Assembly: GCF_014884385.1 (NCBI RefSeq)
Contig: NZ_WKFH01000001.1
Span: forward strand, 89,589-153,588
Reading direction: 5' to 3'
Source: Phycobacter azelaicus
Lineage (GTDB): Bacteria; Pseudomonadota; Alphaproteobacteria; Rhodobacterales; Rhodobacteraceae
Length of the DNA stretch: 64,000 bases
A program made the position numbers and the translations under genes. This document shows, piece by piece, positions 22,903 through 31,676 of this stretch; position 1 is the first letter of the stretch, and every line of letters begins with the position of its first letter. The notes beneath the pieces are model-generated. The model was given only the letters and a program-made list of their open reading frames with translations, made no database searches and was not told where the DNA came from.

Positions 22903-25788
22903 ATGCCAAGACGGTCCATTCTGACCGAACGACAGCGCTCTACGCTGTTTGATTTGCCCACTGATGAAGCCACCCTCCTGCACCACTACACCCTGGCCGA
23001 TGATGATATCGAACATATCCGCACCAGGCGGCAGGCGCGTAATCGGCTTGGCTTCGCACTGCAGTTGTGCGCGTTCCGGTATCCCGGTCGTCTTCTGATG
23101 CCGGGGGAGATCATCCCCCTGGAAGTGAGCCGCTTCCTCGCTGCACAGCTTGGCGAACGCTCCGAAGACCTTGCCTGTTACGCCGAGACCGATGTGACAC
23201 GGCGCAGGCACCTGATCGACCTTCGCCGGATTTACGGCTTCAAGATGTTCTCGGGCCGTGGTGCGCGTGACTTGAAGGCGTGGCTTGAGCGCGAGGCCGA
23301 AACGGCCCGTTCCAACGAAGACCTGGCGCGCCGGTTTGTCGAGGAATGCCGTCGGACACAGACCATCCTGCCCGGTGTCTCGGTCATCGAGCGGCTGTGC
23401 GCCGACGCCCTCGTAGCGGCGGAGCGCAGAATAGAAAGCCGGATCGCCGCCAGGGCTGATGACCAAATGAAGGAACGGCTGGACGCGATGCTGACCGAGA
23501 TGGTCGATGGCAAGGTCAGCCGGTTCGTCTGGTTGCGCCAGTTCGAGGTGGGCAACAACTCGGCGGGGGCATCCCGGCTCCTGGACAGATTGGAATTCCT
23601 GCAGGCATTGGCAGTGCCGCCCGGAATCCTGGAGGATGTTCCGCCCCATCGGGTCACGCGCCTGCGCCGTCAGGGTGAGAGATACTTTGCCGACGGGCTA
23701 CGCGACATCACCAGCGACCGGCGTCTGGCGATCTTGGCAGTCTGCGCCATCGAGTGGACCGCGACCATCGCTGATGCGGTGATCGAGACCCATGACCGGA
23801 TTGTTGGCAAAACCTGGCGGGACGCGAAGAAACTATGCGATGCACGGATCGCCGATGCCAGATCTTCGCTGCAGGAGACGTTGCGGTCATTCAAAGACTT
23901 GGGCGCCGCCCTGCTGGAAGCCAAGGGAGATGACACATCCCTCGACGCGGCCACGGAAGCGGCATGCGGTTGGACACGTCTCGAAAATATGGTGGCAACC
24001 GCTGCCGAGCTGACCGACACGATGGCCGCCGACGCTCTGGCGCATGTCGTTCACGGATATCACCGGTTCCGGCGCTATGCGCCACGCATGCTGCGTGTGC
24101 TCGATGTCCGGAACGCCCCTGTGGCTGCGCCTTTGGTGAAAGCCGCCAAAATCCTCACCGAAGATCAGACCGATGCGCCCCGCCAGTCCTCGTTCCTGCG
24201 CCGCACGTCAAAATGGCATCGCCACCTCAATGCCCAGGAGCCCGATGACAACCGGCTTTGGGAGGTCGCCGTGCTGTTCCAGATCCGAGAAGCTTTCCGT
24301 TCCGGCGATATCTGGCTCCCGCATTCCCGGCGCTACGCTGACCTGAAACAGGCACTTGTGCCGATGGAGGCGGCGAAGGCGTCGCCGCGACTGACCATGC
24401 CCTTTGAGCCGGAGGTCTGGCTTGAAGATCGTAAAACGCGATTGGCGGAAGGCATGAATCGCTTGGCTAGAGCCGCCCGAACTGGCGCAATCCCAGGTGG
24501 ATCTATTGAAAATGGCGTTCTCAAGTTGGATCGCCTCACCGGCACCGTGCCCGGCGATGTCGACGACATGGTGCTCGATCTCTATGGCCGCCTGCCCGCA
24601 GTCCGCATCACCGATCTGCTGCAAGAAGTCGATGACGATATCGGCTGCACTGAAGCATTCACTCATCTACGCACCGGCGTTCCCTGTAGAGATCGCATTG
24701 GGCTCTTGAATGTACTGCTGGCCGAGGGGTTGAACCTTGGGCTCAGCAAGATGGCCGAGGCGACCAGTTCTCACAATTACTTCCAGCTTTCCCGCCTGTC
24801 GCGGTGGCATGTCGAAAGCGATGCCATCAACCGGGCGCTTGCCATGGTGATCGAAGCTCAGACCCGTCTGCCCATGGCCCAGTTCTGGGGTGGTGGCGTC
24901 ACCGCGTCCAGTGACGGGCAGTTCTTCCCTGCCGCCCGGCAGGGCGAGGCCATGAACCTCATCAACGCGAAGTATGGCTCCGAGCCCGGCCTGAAAGCCT
25001 ATACCCACGTCTCCGACCAGTTCGGCCCGTTCGCCACCCAGAACATCCCGGCCACCGTCAACGAAGCGCCCTACATCCTGGATGGGCTGTTGATGAACGA
25101 GGTCGGGCGCAAAATCAAAGAGCAGTACGCCGACACCGGCGGCTTCACGGATCACGTCTTCGCTGTCACGGCGTTGCTGTCCTATCACTTTATCCCGCGC
25201 ATCCGTGATCTGCCATCGAAACGGCTCTACCTCTTCGACTCTGCCGCCGCGCCGAAGGAACTGCGCGGTCTGATCGGCGGAAAGGTTCGGGCGAAATTGA
25301 TCGTCGACAACTGGCCAGTCATCCTGCGGGCCGTCGCCACGATGGCGGCAGGGGCCATGCCGCCCAGCCAACTTCTGCGGAAGTTCGCCTCATATCCGCG
25401 TCAGCATGAGCTTGCCCTGGCGCTTCGAGAAATCGGGCGCATCGAGCGCACCCTTTTCATCATGAACTGGTTGCTCGACGTTGACATGCAGCGCCGCGCC
25501 CAAATCGGCTTGAACAAAGGCGAGGCGCATCACGCGTTGAAAAATGCCCTGCGCATTGGACGCCAAGGTGAAATCCGCGACCGCACCGCCGAAGGACAGC
25601 ACTACCGAATGGCCGGTCTCAACCTGCTGGCTGCGATCATCATCTACTGGAATACGAAACACCTCGGCCACGCGATCAAAGCCCGAAAACGCGAAGGGCT
25701 CGACTGCTCGCCAGAGCTTCTGGCGCACATCTCACCCCTCGGATGGGCGCATATCTTGCTCACCGGTGAATACAGGTGGAAAAGGTAG
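22903..25788 (+). CDS. tnpA: Tn3-family transposase TnpA
   Basis: A 961-residue protein of normal Tn3 TnpA length. It starts MPRRSILTERQRSTLFDLP (DUF4158 N-terminal domain). The catalytic DDE region contains TASSDGQFFPAAR, YTHVSDQFGPFATQ and a C-terminal Glu in LNKGEAHHALKNALRIGRQGEIRDR, the typical Tn3 end. It appears intact, so the transposon may still be active. Confidence 0.95.
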   Translation: MPRRSILTERQRSTLFDLPTDEATLLHHYTLADDDIEHIRTRRQARNRLGFALQLCAFRYPGRLLMPGEIIPLEVSRFLAAQLGERSEDLACYAETDVTRRRHLIDLRRIYGFKMFSGRGARDLKAWLEREAETARSNEDLARRFVEECRRTQTILPGVSVIERLCADALVAAERRIESRIAARADDQMKERLDAMLTEMVDGKVSRFVWLRQFEVGNNSAGASRLLDRLEFLQALAVPPGILEDVPPHRVTRLRRQGERYFADGLRDITSDRRLAILAVCAIEWTATIADAVIETHDRIVGKTWRDAKKLCDARIADARSSLQETLRSFKDLGAALLEAKGDDTSLDAATEAACGWTRLENMVATAAELTDTMAADALAHVVHGYHRFRRYAPRMLRVLDVRNAPVAAPLVKAAKILTEDQTDAPRQSSFLRRTSKWHRHLNAQEPDDNRLWEVAVLFQIREAFRSGDIWLPHSRRYADLKQALVPMEAAKASPRLTMPFEPEVWLEDRKTRLAEGMNRLARAARTGAIPGGSIENGVLKLDRLTGTVPGDVDDMVLDLYGRLPAVRITDLLQEVDDDIGCTEAFTHLRTGVPCRDRIGLLNVLLAEGLNLGLSKMAEATSSHNYFQLSRLSRWHVESDAINRALAMVIEAQTRLPMAQFWGGGVTASSDGQFFPAARQGEAMNLINAKYGSEPGLKAYTHVSDQFGPFATQNIPATVNEAPYILDGLLMNEVGRKIKEQYADTGGFTDHVFAVTALLSYHFIPRIRDLPSKRLYLFDSAAAPKELRGLIGGKVRAKLIVDNWPVILRAVATMAAGAMPPSQLLRKFASYPRQHELALALREIGRIERTLFIMNWLLDVDMQRRAQIGLNKGEAHHALKNALRIGRQGEIRDRTAEGQHYRMAGLNLLAAIIIYWNTKHLGHAIKARKREGLDCSPELLAHISPLGWAHILLTGEYRWKR

Positions 25789-25799
25789 GTCAGGATCAG

Positions 25800-25837
25800 C
25801 TTATGATACGATCCTGCCCCCAGCCGGAATCGACCCC
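25800..25837 (-). repeat. right 38-bp terminal inverted repeat of Tn3-family element
   Basis: It is the mirror of the left repeat. It begins 11 bp after the tnpA stop codon and ends with CCCC at 25837. Immediately outside is GGCAAGG, the end of a palindromic insert also present in the second copy of the neighbouring IS. Confidence 0.9.
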
Positions 25838-26243
25838 GGCAAGGCATCGCCCAGACCTGGTTCGGTCGTGTCACAGCCAGCTTTCTCAGCAAATACGGGA
25901 AGACCTTGTGACCCGGTGCTGGTTTTGAGGTGTTCGGCCTGCGATAGAGCGCTTGAATGCCCATCCGCTTCATGCAGGTGGCCAGATGCAGCCGCCCAGT
26001 GGTGAAGCCTTCCTGACGGAGGAGGCCCTTCATCATCCGGCTGCCCGCGAACGGATACTCCATGTGAAGCTCATCAATCCGACGCATCAGTTTGAGATCA
26101 TCATCACTGGTGGGACGCGGCTCGTAATAGAGACTGCCGCGGCTGATCCCGAGCAGATCGGCCTGACGCGTGAGGCTCAGCTTGTGGTCACGGTTGGTCA
26201 TTTCTTTGCGCTCCCCAACAGACCGGCCTTGGCGAGCTTTCAT
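25838..26243 (-). pseudogene. IS_B copy 1 orfB fragment
   Basis: The frame starts at the ATG at 26243 (MKARQGRSVGERKEMTNRDH). It contains the HTH_21 region (YPFAGSRMMKGLLRQEGFTTG) and stops matching a transposase at TRPNQVWAM, just before the first catalytic Asp. The Tn3 end follows. The entire DDE core is lost. Confidence 0.88.
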
Positions 26244-26248
26244 CGGGC

Positions 26249-26593
26249 TTACGCGGCCCCACCGGGGCCACGGTCCCTCTTCAATCCCAAAAAATCATTT
26301 TCCGGCGTCAGCTGGCCAATCTTCGCATGCAACGATTTGATGTCGATCTCGGGCTCTTTCGACGCCTTCGGCTTGTCGTCGAAAACATCCGCCACGCCGT
26401 CGACGAGCTGGTTCGTCGGGAAAACCATTCACCGGATGGTTTTCTGTTCCTTCTCACTCCACTGCTTGATCTGGTTGGGGTGAACGTCAAACTGCGTCGC
26501 CAGTTCGCTCATCGTTTTGTCGCCCTTCAAGGCTGCCAATGCGACTTTCGCCTTGAAAGCAGGGCTGTGGTTCCGCCTGGGTCGTCTTGCCAT
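26249..26593 (-). pseudogene. IS_B copy 1 orfA with in-frame TGA inside a palindromic insert
   Basis: The ATG at 26593 opens MARRPRRNHSPAFKAKVALA and a normal OrfA HTH ending HPNQIKQWSEKEQ. It then enters the insert KTIR-stop-MVFPTNQ before resuming QLVDGVADVFDDKPK and the leucine zipper SLHAKIGQL. The insert contains AAAACCAT/ATGGTTTT. The frame is unchanged through it, so the TGA (codon 55) is the only defect. Copy 2 has the same defect. Confidence 0.78.
26421..26443. repeat. short palindromic insert in IS_B orfA (copy 1)
   Basis: AAAACCAT, a 7-nt loop and ATGGTTTT. The predicted protein is disturbed only here, by about 12 codons, consistent with a short in-frame insertion. The same palindrome is at 33703-33725. 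Confidence 0.65.
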
Positions 26594-26710
26594 GTTCGCT
26601 CCTTCGTCCCGGCTCGCTGCCGGATCAAGAGCGGAAAATCCACCTAACTCGACTGTTCAGACTTGTCGAGCCACCTCTAACAATCAAATAGCAACGCTCT
26701 CAACGCGCGC

Positions 26711-26747
26711 TTGACATTAATCATTGTTTAATATTCTATATACAGAA
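26711..26747 (+). promoter_or_regulatory. promoter with candidate IclR operator for PPOX-ABC operon
   Basis: TTGACA (26711-26716) is followed at about 17 bp by TTCTAT. The 15-mer ATTCTATATACAGAA (26733-26747) matches ATTCGATATACTGAA at 36484 in 13 of 15 positions, with related copies at 36363 (inverted) and 39377. Location at every promoter of the nitrile/amide region suggests an operator for the local IclR regulator. Confidence 0.6.
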
Positions 26748-26828
26748 CGAAATTCGAAATATCGAATATAGATGAACAACGCGATCATGGACGGACCCGT
26801 CCTGTGTGCCGCAGGGAGAAAAAGCTGA

Positions 26829-27449
26829 ATGAGTGAGGCATGGAACCGTCCATTTTTCCATGAAGGCATGCGTCACTTCCAGGACATGCATGACGGACGA
26901 CGAACGGCAGAAGCGATCGAAAAACATCGCAAGCACTATGCCTTCTGGGATGACGAGATTGAGATGATCTCTCAAGCGCCGTTCTTTTTCATCGCCTCGA
27001 CTTGGGACGACTACGTCGATTGCAACATCAAATCCGGCGATCCCGGTTTTGTAAAAGTCGTCGACGACAACACCCTCGAATATCCCGAATATGACGGGAA
27101 CTCGATGTACCGGACCCTCGGCAACATTCGTAAAAATCCAAACATTGCGCTTCTCTTCGCCAAGTTTGATGGAAAAAGCCGTCGCATACGCATCAACGGT
27201 GTCGCATCCATCCACGATGATGAGGCGTCGCTGTCCAGGCACTACGGGGCCAAGTTTGTGGTCAGGATCGGATGCGAAATCTATCCAAATTGCCCGCGTT
27301 ACCTTCCCAACCTCGCTGAGGGATTACCGTCCCCGCATGTGCCCCGTGAAGGCCAGGGTGTGCCGCCTCCACCAGAGTGGAAGACACGCGATTACATCCG
27401 GCACGGGCTGCCAAAAACCGATCCTCATCGTGTGGATGCTAACGAATGA
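26829..27449 (+). CDS. pyridoxamine 5'-phosphate oxidase-like FMN-binding protein
   Basis: A 206-residue protein with the FMN split-barrel pattern: an N-terminal helix, IEMISQAPFFFIASTWDDYVDCNIKSGDPGFV, YPEYDGNSMYRTLGNIRKNPNIALLF and RIRINGVASI. Such proteins bind FMN or F420 and reduce or oxidise small molecules. It is a cytoplasmic protein and the first gene behind the IclR-type operator. It is about 130 bp upstream of the amide-transporter genes on the same strand. A role in nitrile or amide metabolism is inferred from context; the reaction is unknown. Confidence 0.82.
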   Translation: MSEAWNRPFFHEGMRHFQDMHDGRRTAEAIEKHRKHYAFWDDEIEMISQAPFFFIASTWDDYVDCNIKSGDPGFVKVVDDNTLEYPEYDGNSMYRTLGNIRKNPNIALLFAKFDGKSRRIRINGVASIHDDEASLSRHYGAKFVVRIGCEIYPNCPRYLPNLAEGLPSPHVPREGQGVPPPPEWKTRDYIRHGLPKTDPHRVDANE

Positions 27450-27576
27450 ACATTCACCCGCTCAGTTCCGCCGACACATGTCGAAAACTCAACTCAGCCG
27501 CTTCTGGCGGTCCAGACCTGGTGGCGATCCGCTCACTATAGATCCAATCAAAACTGAAAAATCAGGGAGTCCTTTC

Positions 27577-28866
27577 ATGAACAAAACAATGAAAAAAATG
27601 AGCACATTGGCTTCAGCAATGTTGCTAACCACGGCGATCGGTGCTGCGCCTTCAACTGCCCAGGAAGAAACCTTCAAAGTCGGTGTCGTCTCATTTCTAT
27701 CTGGTCCGGCAGCCGGCCCGTTCGGCATTCCAGCCAGAAACGCGGCAGAACTCATTATTGATGCTGCAAATGCAGGAACACTTCCGGCGCCTTACAACAC
27801 AGCTGGCATTGGTGGAGCCCAGATTTCGACCGTCGTGATCGACGAAAACTCAAAGCAAAAGAACGCTGATTTCGTCAAACTTGTCGAAAAAGACGGTGTC
27901 GATGCGATCGTCGGCTATGCATCGTCTGGAAGCTGTAAAGCGATTGCACCTGAAGCTGAGAAGCTAAAAACACTCACCGTCTTCTCAATTTGTGGAACGC
28001 CGCAAATCTTCGAAGAGATCGTGACAGAACCACAATATCTGTTCCGCACACTCAGCCATGCGACCATGGATAACGTCGCAGCAGCGCGATACGTGGTCGA
28101 AACCATGGGTGATGTGAGCACGATTGGTGGTATCAATCAGAACTACGCATGGGGTCAGGACAGCTGGCGCGACTTTTCTTTGTCCGTTGCGTCGCTCAAA
28201 GACTCTGTCACAGAAACGGAAACACAATTTCCGAAGATCTTCGCTGGCCAATACGGTTCAGAAATTTCTGCTTTGTTGAACGCCAAACCGGATGTTGTCC
28301 ATTCTTCCTTCTGGGGCGGTGATCTCGAAGCGCTGATCATCCAAGGGTCCGGTCGTGGTTTGTTCGGGCGCAGCCAAGTGGTGCTGACATCTTCCGATAC
28401 GGCGATCCCGCGCCTGGGAGCGCAAATTCCAGACGGCACTATCATCGGCGCGCGCGGCCTCAATGGTCCTTACGCACCAGAGACCGAATTGGCTGAATGG
28501 TTCCAGAAGGCATATTTTGATCGCTTCGGAACCGAACCTGTGAGCCCGGCCTATCAAATGGCGCAATCCATTTTGGCCATCAAAGCCGCTGCTGATCAGT
28601 CAAACTCGTCAGACCCTGAAGTCATTCGCGGTGCCTTGGCTGGCCTGACATTTGAGTCGATGTCTGGAGAAGTGAACATGTCGCTCGCCAATGGTCACCA
28701 GGCGATTACCGCCACTGCATACGGCACATATAAGTTCGATGCAGCATCAGGCAAAGGAACGGTCGAGAATGTTCGTACCTACAGCGCTGGCTGTGTGAAC
28801 CCGCCAGCCAATGTTGGCTCAGTTGATTGGATCAAAGGTGGCTTTGAAGGAGCTGTCTGCGAATAA
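27577..28866 (+). CDS. HAAT-family ABC transporter substrate-binding protein
   Basis: The ATG at 27577 has GGGAG upstream and opens a signal peptide (MNKTMKKMSTLASAMLLTTA, cleavage near STAQEE). The frame is open further upstream but without family-like sequence. The mature protein has the Peripla_BP_6 layout: KVGVVSFLSGPAAGPFGIPARNAAELI, VDAIVGYASSGSCKAIAPEAEK and INQNYAWGQDSW. It resembles branched-chain amino acid, urea and short-chain-amide binding proteins. With an amidase and nitrile hydratase nearby, an amide or nitrile-derived ligand is likely. Confidence 0.9.
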   Translation: MNKTMKKMSTLASAMLLTTAIGAAPSTAQEETFKVGVVSFLSGPAAGPFGIPARNAAELIIDAANAGTLPAPYNTAGIGGAQISTVVIDENSKQKNADFVKLVEKDGVDAIVGYASSGSCKAIAPEAEKLKTLTVFSICGTPQIFEEIVTEPQYLFRTLSHATMDNVAAARYVVETMGDVSTIGGINQNYAWGQDSWRDFSLSVASLKDSVTETETQFPKIFAGQYGSEISALLNAKPDVVHSSFWGGDLEALIIQGSGRGLFGRSQVVLTSSDTAIPRLGAQIPDGTIIGARGLNGPYAPETELAEWFQKAYFDRFGTEPVSPAYQMAQSILAIKAAADQSNSSDPEVIRGALAGLTFESMSGEVNMSLANGHQAITATAYGTYKFDAASGKGTVENVRTYSAGCVNPPANVGSVDWIKGGFEGAVCE

Positions 28867-28920
28867 ACTTCCCGAGAGAGATGGCTGGCAGACAGATGTC
28901 AGCCATTTCCGACCAACTTG

Positions 28921-28962
28921 CCGGGTTACCAGTCCATCAAAGACTGGTCAGCCCGGTTTTTC
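28921..28962 (+). terminator. terminator/attenuator hairpin between binding protein and permease genes
   Basis: CCGGG-tt-ACCAGTC, a 7-nt loop, GACTGGT-ca-GCCCGG then TTTTTC. A strong two-part stem with a T-run, it sits 54 bp after the binding-protein gene. It would give a short abundant transcript for the binding protein and lower read-through into the membrane and ATPase genes, a common arrangement. Confidence 0.85.
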
Positions 28963-29015
28963 TCCAAGCTGAAACTGAGCAAAGGAGAGTTCAAAATTAG
29001 ACTGGAGTATCAAAA

Positions 29016-29912
29016 ATGCTGACCGCTATAGCGATCACAGTGGACGGCCTCGGGTTCGCCGCATGGCTTTTTTTATCATCAGTGGGGCTGACACTGATTT
29101 ACGGTGTGATGAGGATCCTCAACATCGCCCATGGCGGGTTTTATGCGCTTGGAGCTTATTCCTCAGCATGGGCCATTGGTCTTTACGCGACAACTGGCTC
29201 CCCCATCGTCTTTTCGTTTCTTCTCATTCCGCTTGCCGCGCTCATCGCCGGTTTAGCCTCCGGCCTTCTGGTGGAACGAGGCGTTCTCAAATTCATGTAT
29301 GGCCGTGATGAAGTGCTGATGGTTCTCGTGACCTACGCGATCTTCCTCATTCTTGAAGACGCCACCAAGCTGATCTGGGGCACAGAATCCTACGTTGCCT
29401 GGCAGCCAGCTTTTCATTTCGGAACCATCGATGTCTTCGACATTCCCTACACCGTCTACAAATTTATCATCATATCCGTTGCCATCATCGTCGGTATCGC
29501 ACTCTATTTCGTGCTTAATAAAACCCGCGTCGGCAAGTTGCTTTTGGTGGTTATTGAGGATCGCGAGATCAGCGCAGCCCTCGGGATTAACGTCACAAAA
29601 TTCTTCACCGTGACTTTCGTTGTCGGTGCCGTTCTCGGCGCACTTGGTGGTGCCATCACCGCACCTGAAATTTCCGTTTCACCAGGAATTGGTGCTGAGA
29701 TCATTGTTTTGTCCTTTGCCGTGATCGTCATAGGTGGCATGGGATCAATCGGAGGTGCCATGATCGGCGCTTTGATTGTGGGCTTTGCGCGCGCCGCCTC
29801 AGTCCATCTCTATCCGCCCGCAGAGCTCTTTTCGATCTACCTCGTCATGGCGGCTGTTCTCGCCGTGAAGCCCTACGGCCTATTCGCATTGGCAGAAAGC
29901 AGAAAGATATGA
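29016..29912 (+). CDS. HAAT-type ABC permease (LivH-like)
   Basis: A 298-residue inner-membrane protein with about eight transmembrane helices and LivH-type motifs: GLTLIYGVMRILNIAHGGFYALGAY, EDREISAALGINV and a GGMGSIGGAMIGALIVG loop. It forms the channel with the following LivM-like protein, whose gene overlaps by four bases. Confidence 0.92.
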   Translation: MLTAIAITVDGLGFAAWLFLSSVGLTLIYGVMRILNIAHGGFYALGAYSSAWAIGLYATTGSPIVFSFLLIPLAALIAGLASGLLVERGVLKFMYGRDEVLMVLVTYAIFLILEDATKLIWGTESYVAWQPAFHFGTIDVFDIPYTVYKFIIISVAIIVGIALYFVLNKTRVGKLLLVVIEDREISAALGINVTKFFTVTFVVGAVLGALGGAITAPEISVSPGIGAEIIVLSFAVIVIGGMGSIGGAMIGALIVGFARAASVHLYPPAELFSIYLVMAAVLAVKPYGLFALAESRKI

Positions 29913-30889
29913 TGTCCAAACTAGACCGCACCGAGATCGGGCTTCTGATGGCACTTCCAACCCTCATCCTGATCGCATTCATCCTGCCCAAATGGGTGGT
30001 GAACTACATCCATGTGTCGATGGGCACCGGCATGGTGGCCCTTGGCGTCATGATCCAAATGCGGGCCGGTCTCGTCTCGTTTGGCCAAGGTCTGTATTTC
30101 TGTGTGGGAGGCTATGCAGCGGGTATGACTGCCAAATTCCTTGGCATCTCCGACCTGTTCGTGCTGCTGGCAATTGGCGTCGTAGCGGCTCTCATTCTGT
30201 CTGCAATCCTCGGGTTTCTCCTGCGCAGATACCGAGAAATCTTCTACGCGATGCTCACCCTTGCGATTTCCATGATCCTTTTCGGATTGCTTTCCAGCAC
30301 CGAAGAGCTTGGCAGTACGGATGGGTTCAACCTGCCAACACCGACCTATTTGGGTTGGGCGCCAACAGGTGAAGTGGGACGCATCACGCTTTACATCTTG
30401 ACCTGCTTCATTGCCATCGGATGCGCTATTGCTCTCAATCGTTTCCTGAAAAGCCCAATCGGCTATGTGAATGAAGCGATCCGCGAAAATGAACTGCGCG
30501 TTGAGTATCTCGGCACATCAGCGCACAAAGCCGTCCACATCACATATATGCTGGCCGCGGTCGTCTCATCCATCGGCGGTGTGCTGTGGTCTTTGGTTCT
30601 TGGTCACGTCGATCCGGAAATGACGAACTGGACGACCTCCGGTCAGTTTGTTTTTGTCTCAATCCTTTCCGGGATCGGCAACGTTGCAGCGCCGCTGATC
30701 GGTACGTTCATCCTTGAAATTGTACGCGTCTACGCGGTCGAGATATCGCCAAACACATGGCAGATGATTTTGGGAAGTGTCATGCTCCTGACCATCATCT
30801 TCCTGCCAAAAGGACTTTGGTCGCTGCTCACCCGCAAGAAAAAATCCAAACCACAGCAGACGGCATCAGCCCCTGCAGCAGGTGAATGA
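29909..30889 (+). CDS. HAAT-type ABC permease (LivM-like)
   Basis: A 326-residue membrane protein with LivM features: GLVSFGQGLYFCVGGYAAGM, AIRENELRVEYLG and a late SILSGIGNVAAPLIGTFILE. It starts with ATGA overlap to the LivH-like gene and overlaps the ATPase gene at its end, so the set is translationally coupled. Confidence 0.92.
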   Translation: MMSKLDRTEIGLLMALPTLILIAFILPKWVVNYIHVSMGTGMVALGVMIQMRAGLVSFGQGLYFCVGGYAAGMTAKFLGISDLFVLLAIGVVAALILSAILGFLLRRYREIFYAMLTLAISMILFGLLSSTEELGSTDGFNLPTPTYLGWAPTGEVGRITLYILTCFIAIGCAIALNRFLKSPIGYVNEAIRENELRVEYLGTSAHKAVHITYMLAAVVSSIGGVLWSLVLGHVDPEMTNWTTSGQFVFVSILSGIGNVAAPLIGTFILEIVRVYAVEISPNTWQMILGSVMLLTIIFLPKGLWSLLTRKKKSKPQQTASAPAAGE

Positions 30890-31676
30890 TATGACAACAA
30901 TACTTGAAACCAAAAACCTGGAAATGAAATTTGGTGCGGTCTACGCGGCCAAGGACGTCAATATCTCAATTGAAGCTGGCGAAATCCTGGGCGTCATCGG
31001 CTCCAACGGAGCCGGCAAAACGACTTTCGTAAATATGGTGACGGGATATTTGAAACCAAGTTCGGGAGACATTCTGTACCGCGGCAAAGACATCAAAGGA
31101 AAACCAACACGTGATATTACACGGTTGGGGATCTGTCGCTCGTTTCAAATCCCGCAGCTCTTTCCCGAGCTTCCAGTGATAGAAAATATGCTGATCGCTC
31201 TCACGATTGCCAAACAGGACAGGCCCGTGCTTTTCCGGCAAGCCATTGATGCGTCACTCCAAGAAGAAGCGTTGACCATGCTCAGACGCTTTAAAATTGA
31301 TCAATATGCTGACCAGGAAATCCAAGTCCTGCCACAGGGTGTGCGTAAACTCGTCGATATTGCCATGGCAACTGTTGCCGATCCTGATCTTCTTTTCCTT
31401 GATGAACCGACAAGCGGTGTCAGTGCGGATGAAAAAATGGAGTTCATGCGCATCCTGATCAATGCGCTCAAAGAGACCGAAACAGCGGTTTTGTTCATCG
31501 AGCACGACATGGAGATCGTCGAGGAATTCTCGCCACGCTGCGTTGCTTTCTACGAAGGCACTATTCTTGCTGATGGTCCCACGGCGGATGTGTTGGAAAA
31601 CGAAAAGGTACGGGAGTTCGTCATCGGCAGCGAGTTCCACCGCGGAGAGACGAAAGCCAAAGAGAGGGCCAACTAA
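30882..31676 (+). CDS. HAAT-type ABC ATPase (LivG-like)
   Basis: The start is GTG at 30882 (overlapping livM) or ATG at 30891. The roughly 264-residue protein has Walker A GSNGAGKTT, a LivG-type signature (VLPQGVRKLVDIAMA) in which the usual LSGG is replaced by LPQG, and Walker B LLFLDEPTSGV. The altered signature is noteworthy but still near-consensus in spacing. It energises the amide transporter. Confidence 0.88.
   Translation: MNDMTTILETKNLEMKFGAVYAAKDVNISIEAGEILGVIGSNGAGKTTFVNMVTGYLKPSSGDILYRGKDIKGKPTRDITRLGICRSFQIPQLFPELPVIENMLIALTIAKQDRPVLFRQAIDASLQEEALTMLRRFKIDQYADQEIQVLPQGVRKLVDIAMATVADPDLLFLDEPTSGVSADEKMEFMRILINALKETETAVLFIEHDMEIVEEFSPRCVAFYEGTILADGPTADVLENEKVREFVIGSEFHRGETKAKERAN

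Larger units (their letters stand above)
22169..25837. mobile_element. Tn3-family transposon (tnpR, tnpA, no cargo)
   Basis: The element is 3.67 kb and bounded by 38-bp inverted repeats. They start GGGGTMGATTCCGG and share the inner block GGGGGCAGGATCGTATCATA, then AG, which is the Tn3 pattern of GGGG outside and TAAG inside. It contains divergent tnpR and tnpA with a 94-bp gap that should hold the res site. No 5-bp target duplication is seen (AAGTG on the left, GGCAA on the right), so the flanks were rearranged after insertion. Its right end abuts a palindromic insert within a truncated IS3-type element. Confidence 0.92.
25838..26678 (-). mobile_element. IS3-family element IS_B, copy 1, truncated by Tn3
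   Basis: About 840 bp, nearly identical (two differences noticed) to 33120-33960. The upstream end (AGAGGTGGCTCG when read on the minus strand) is intact at 26678. The 3' half of orfB is missing because the Tn3-family element adjoins at 25837. Together with copy 2, in the same orientation, it brackets the amide-transport operon, giving a composite-transposon-like arrangement. Confidence 0.85.
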
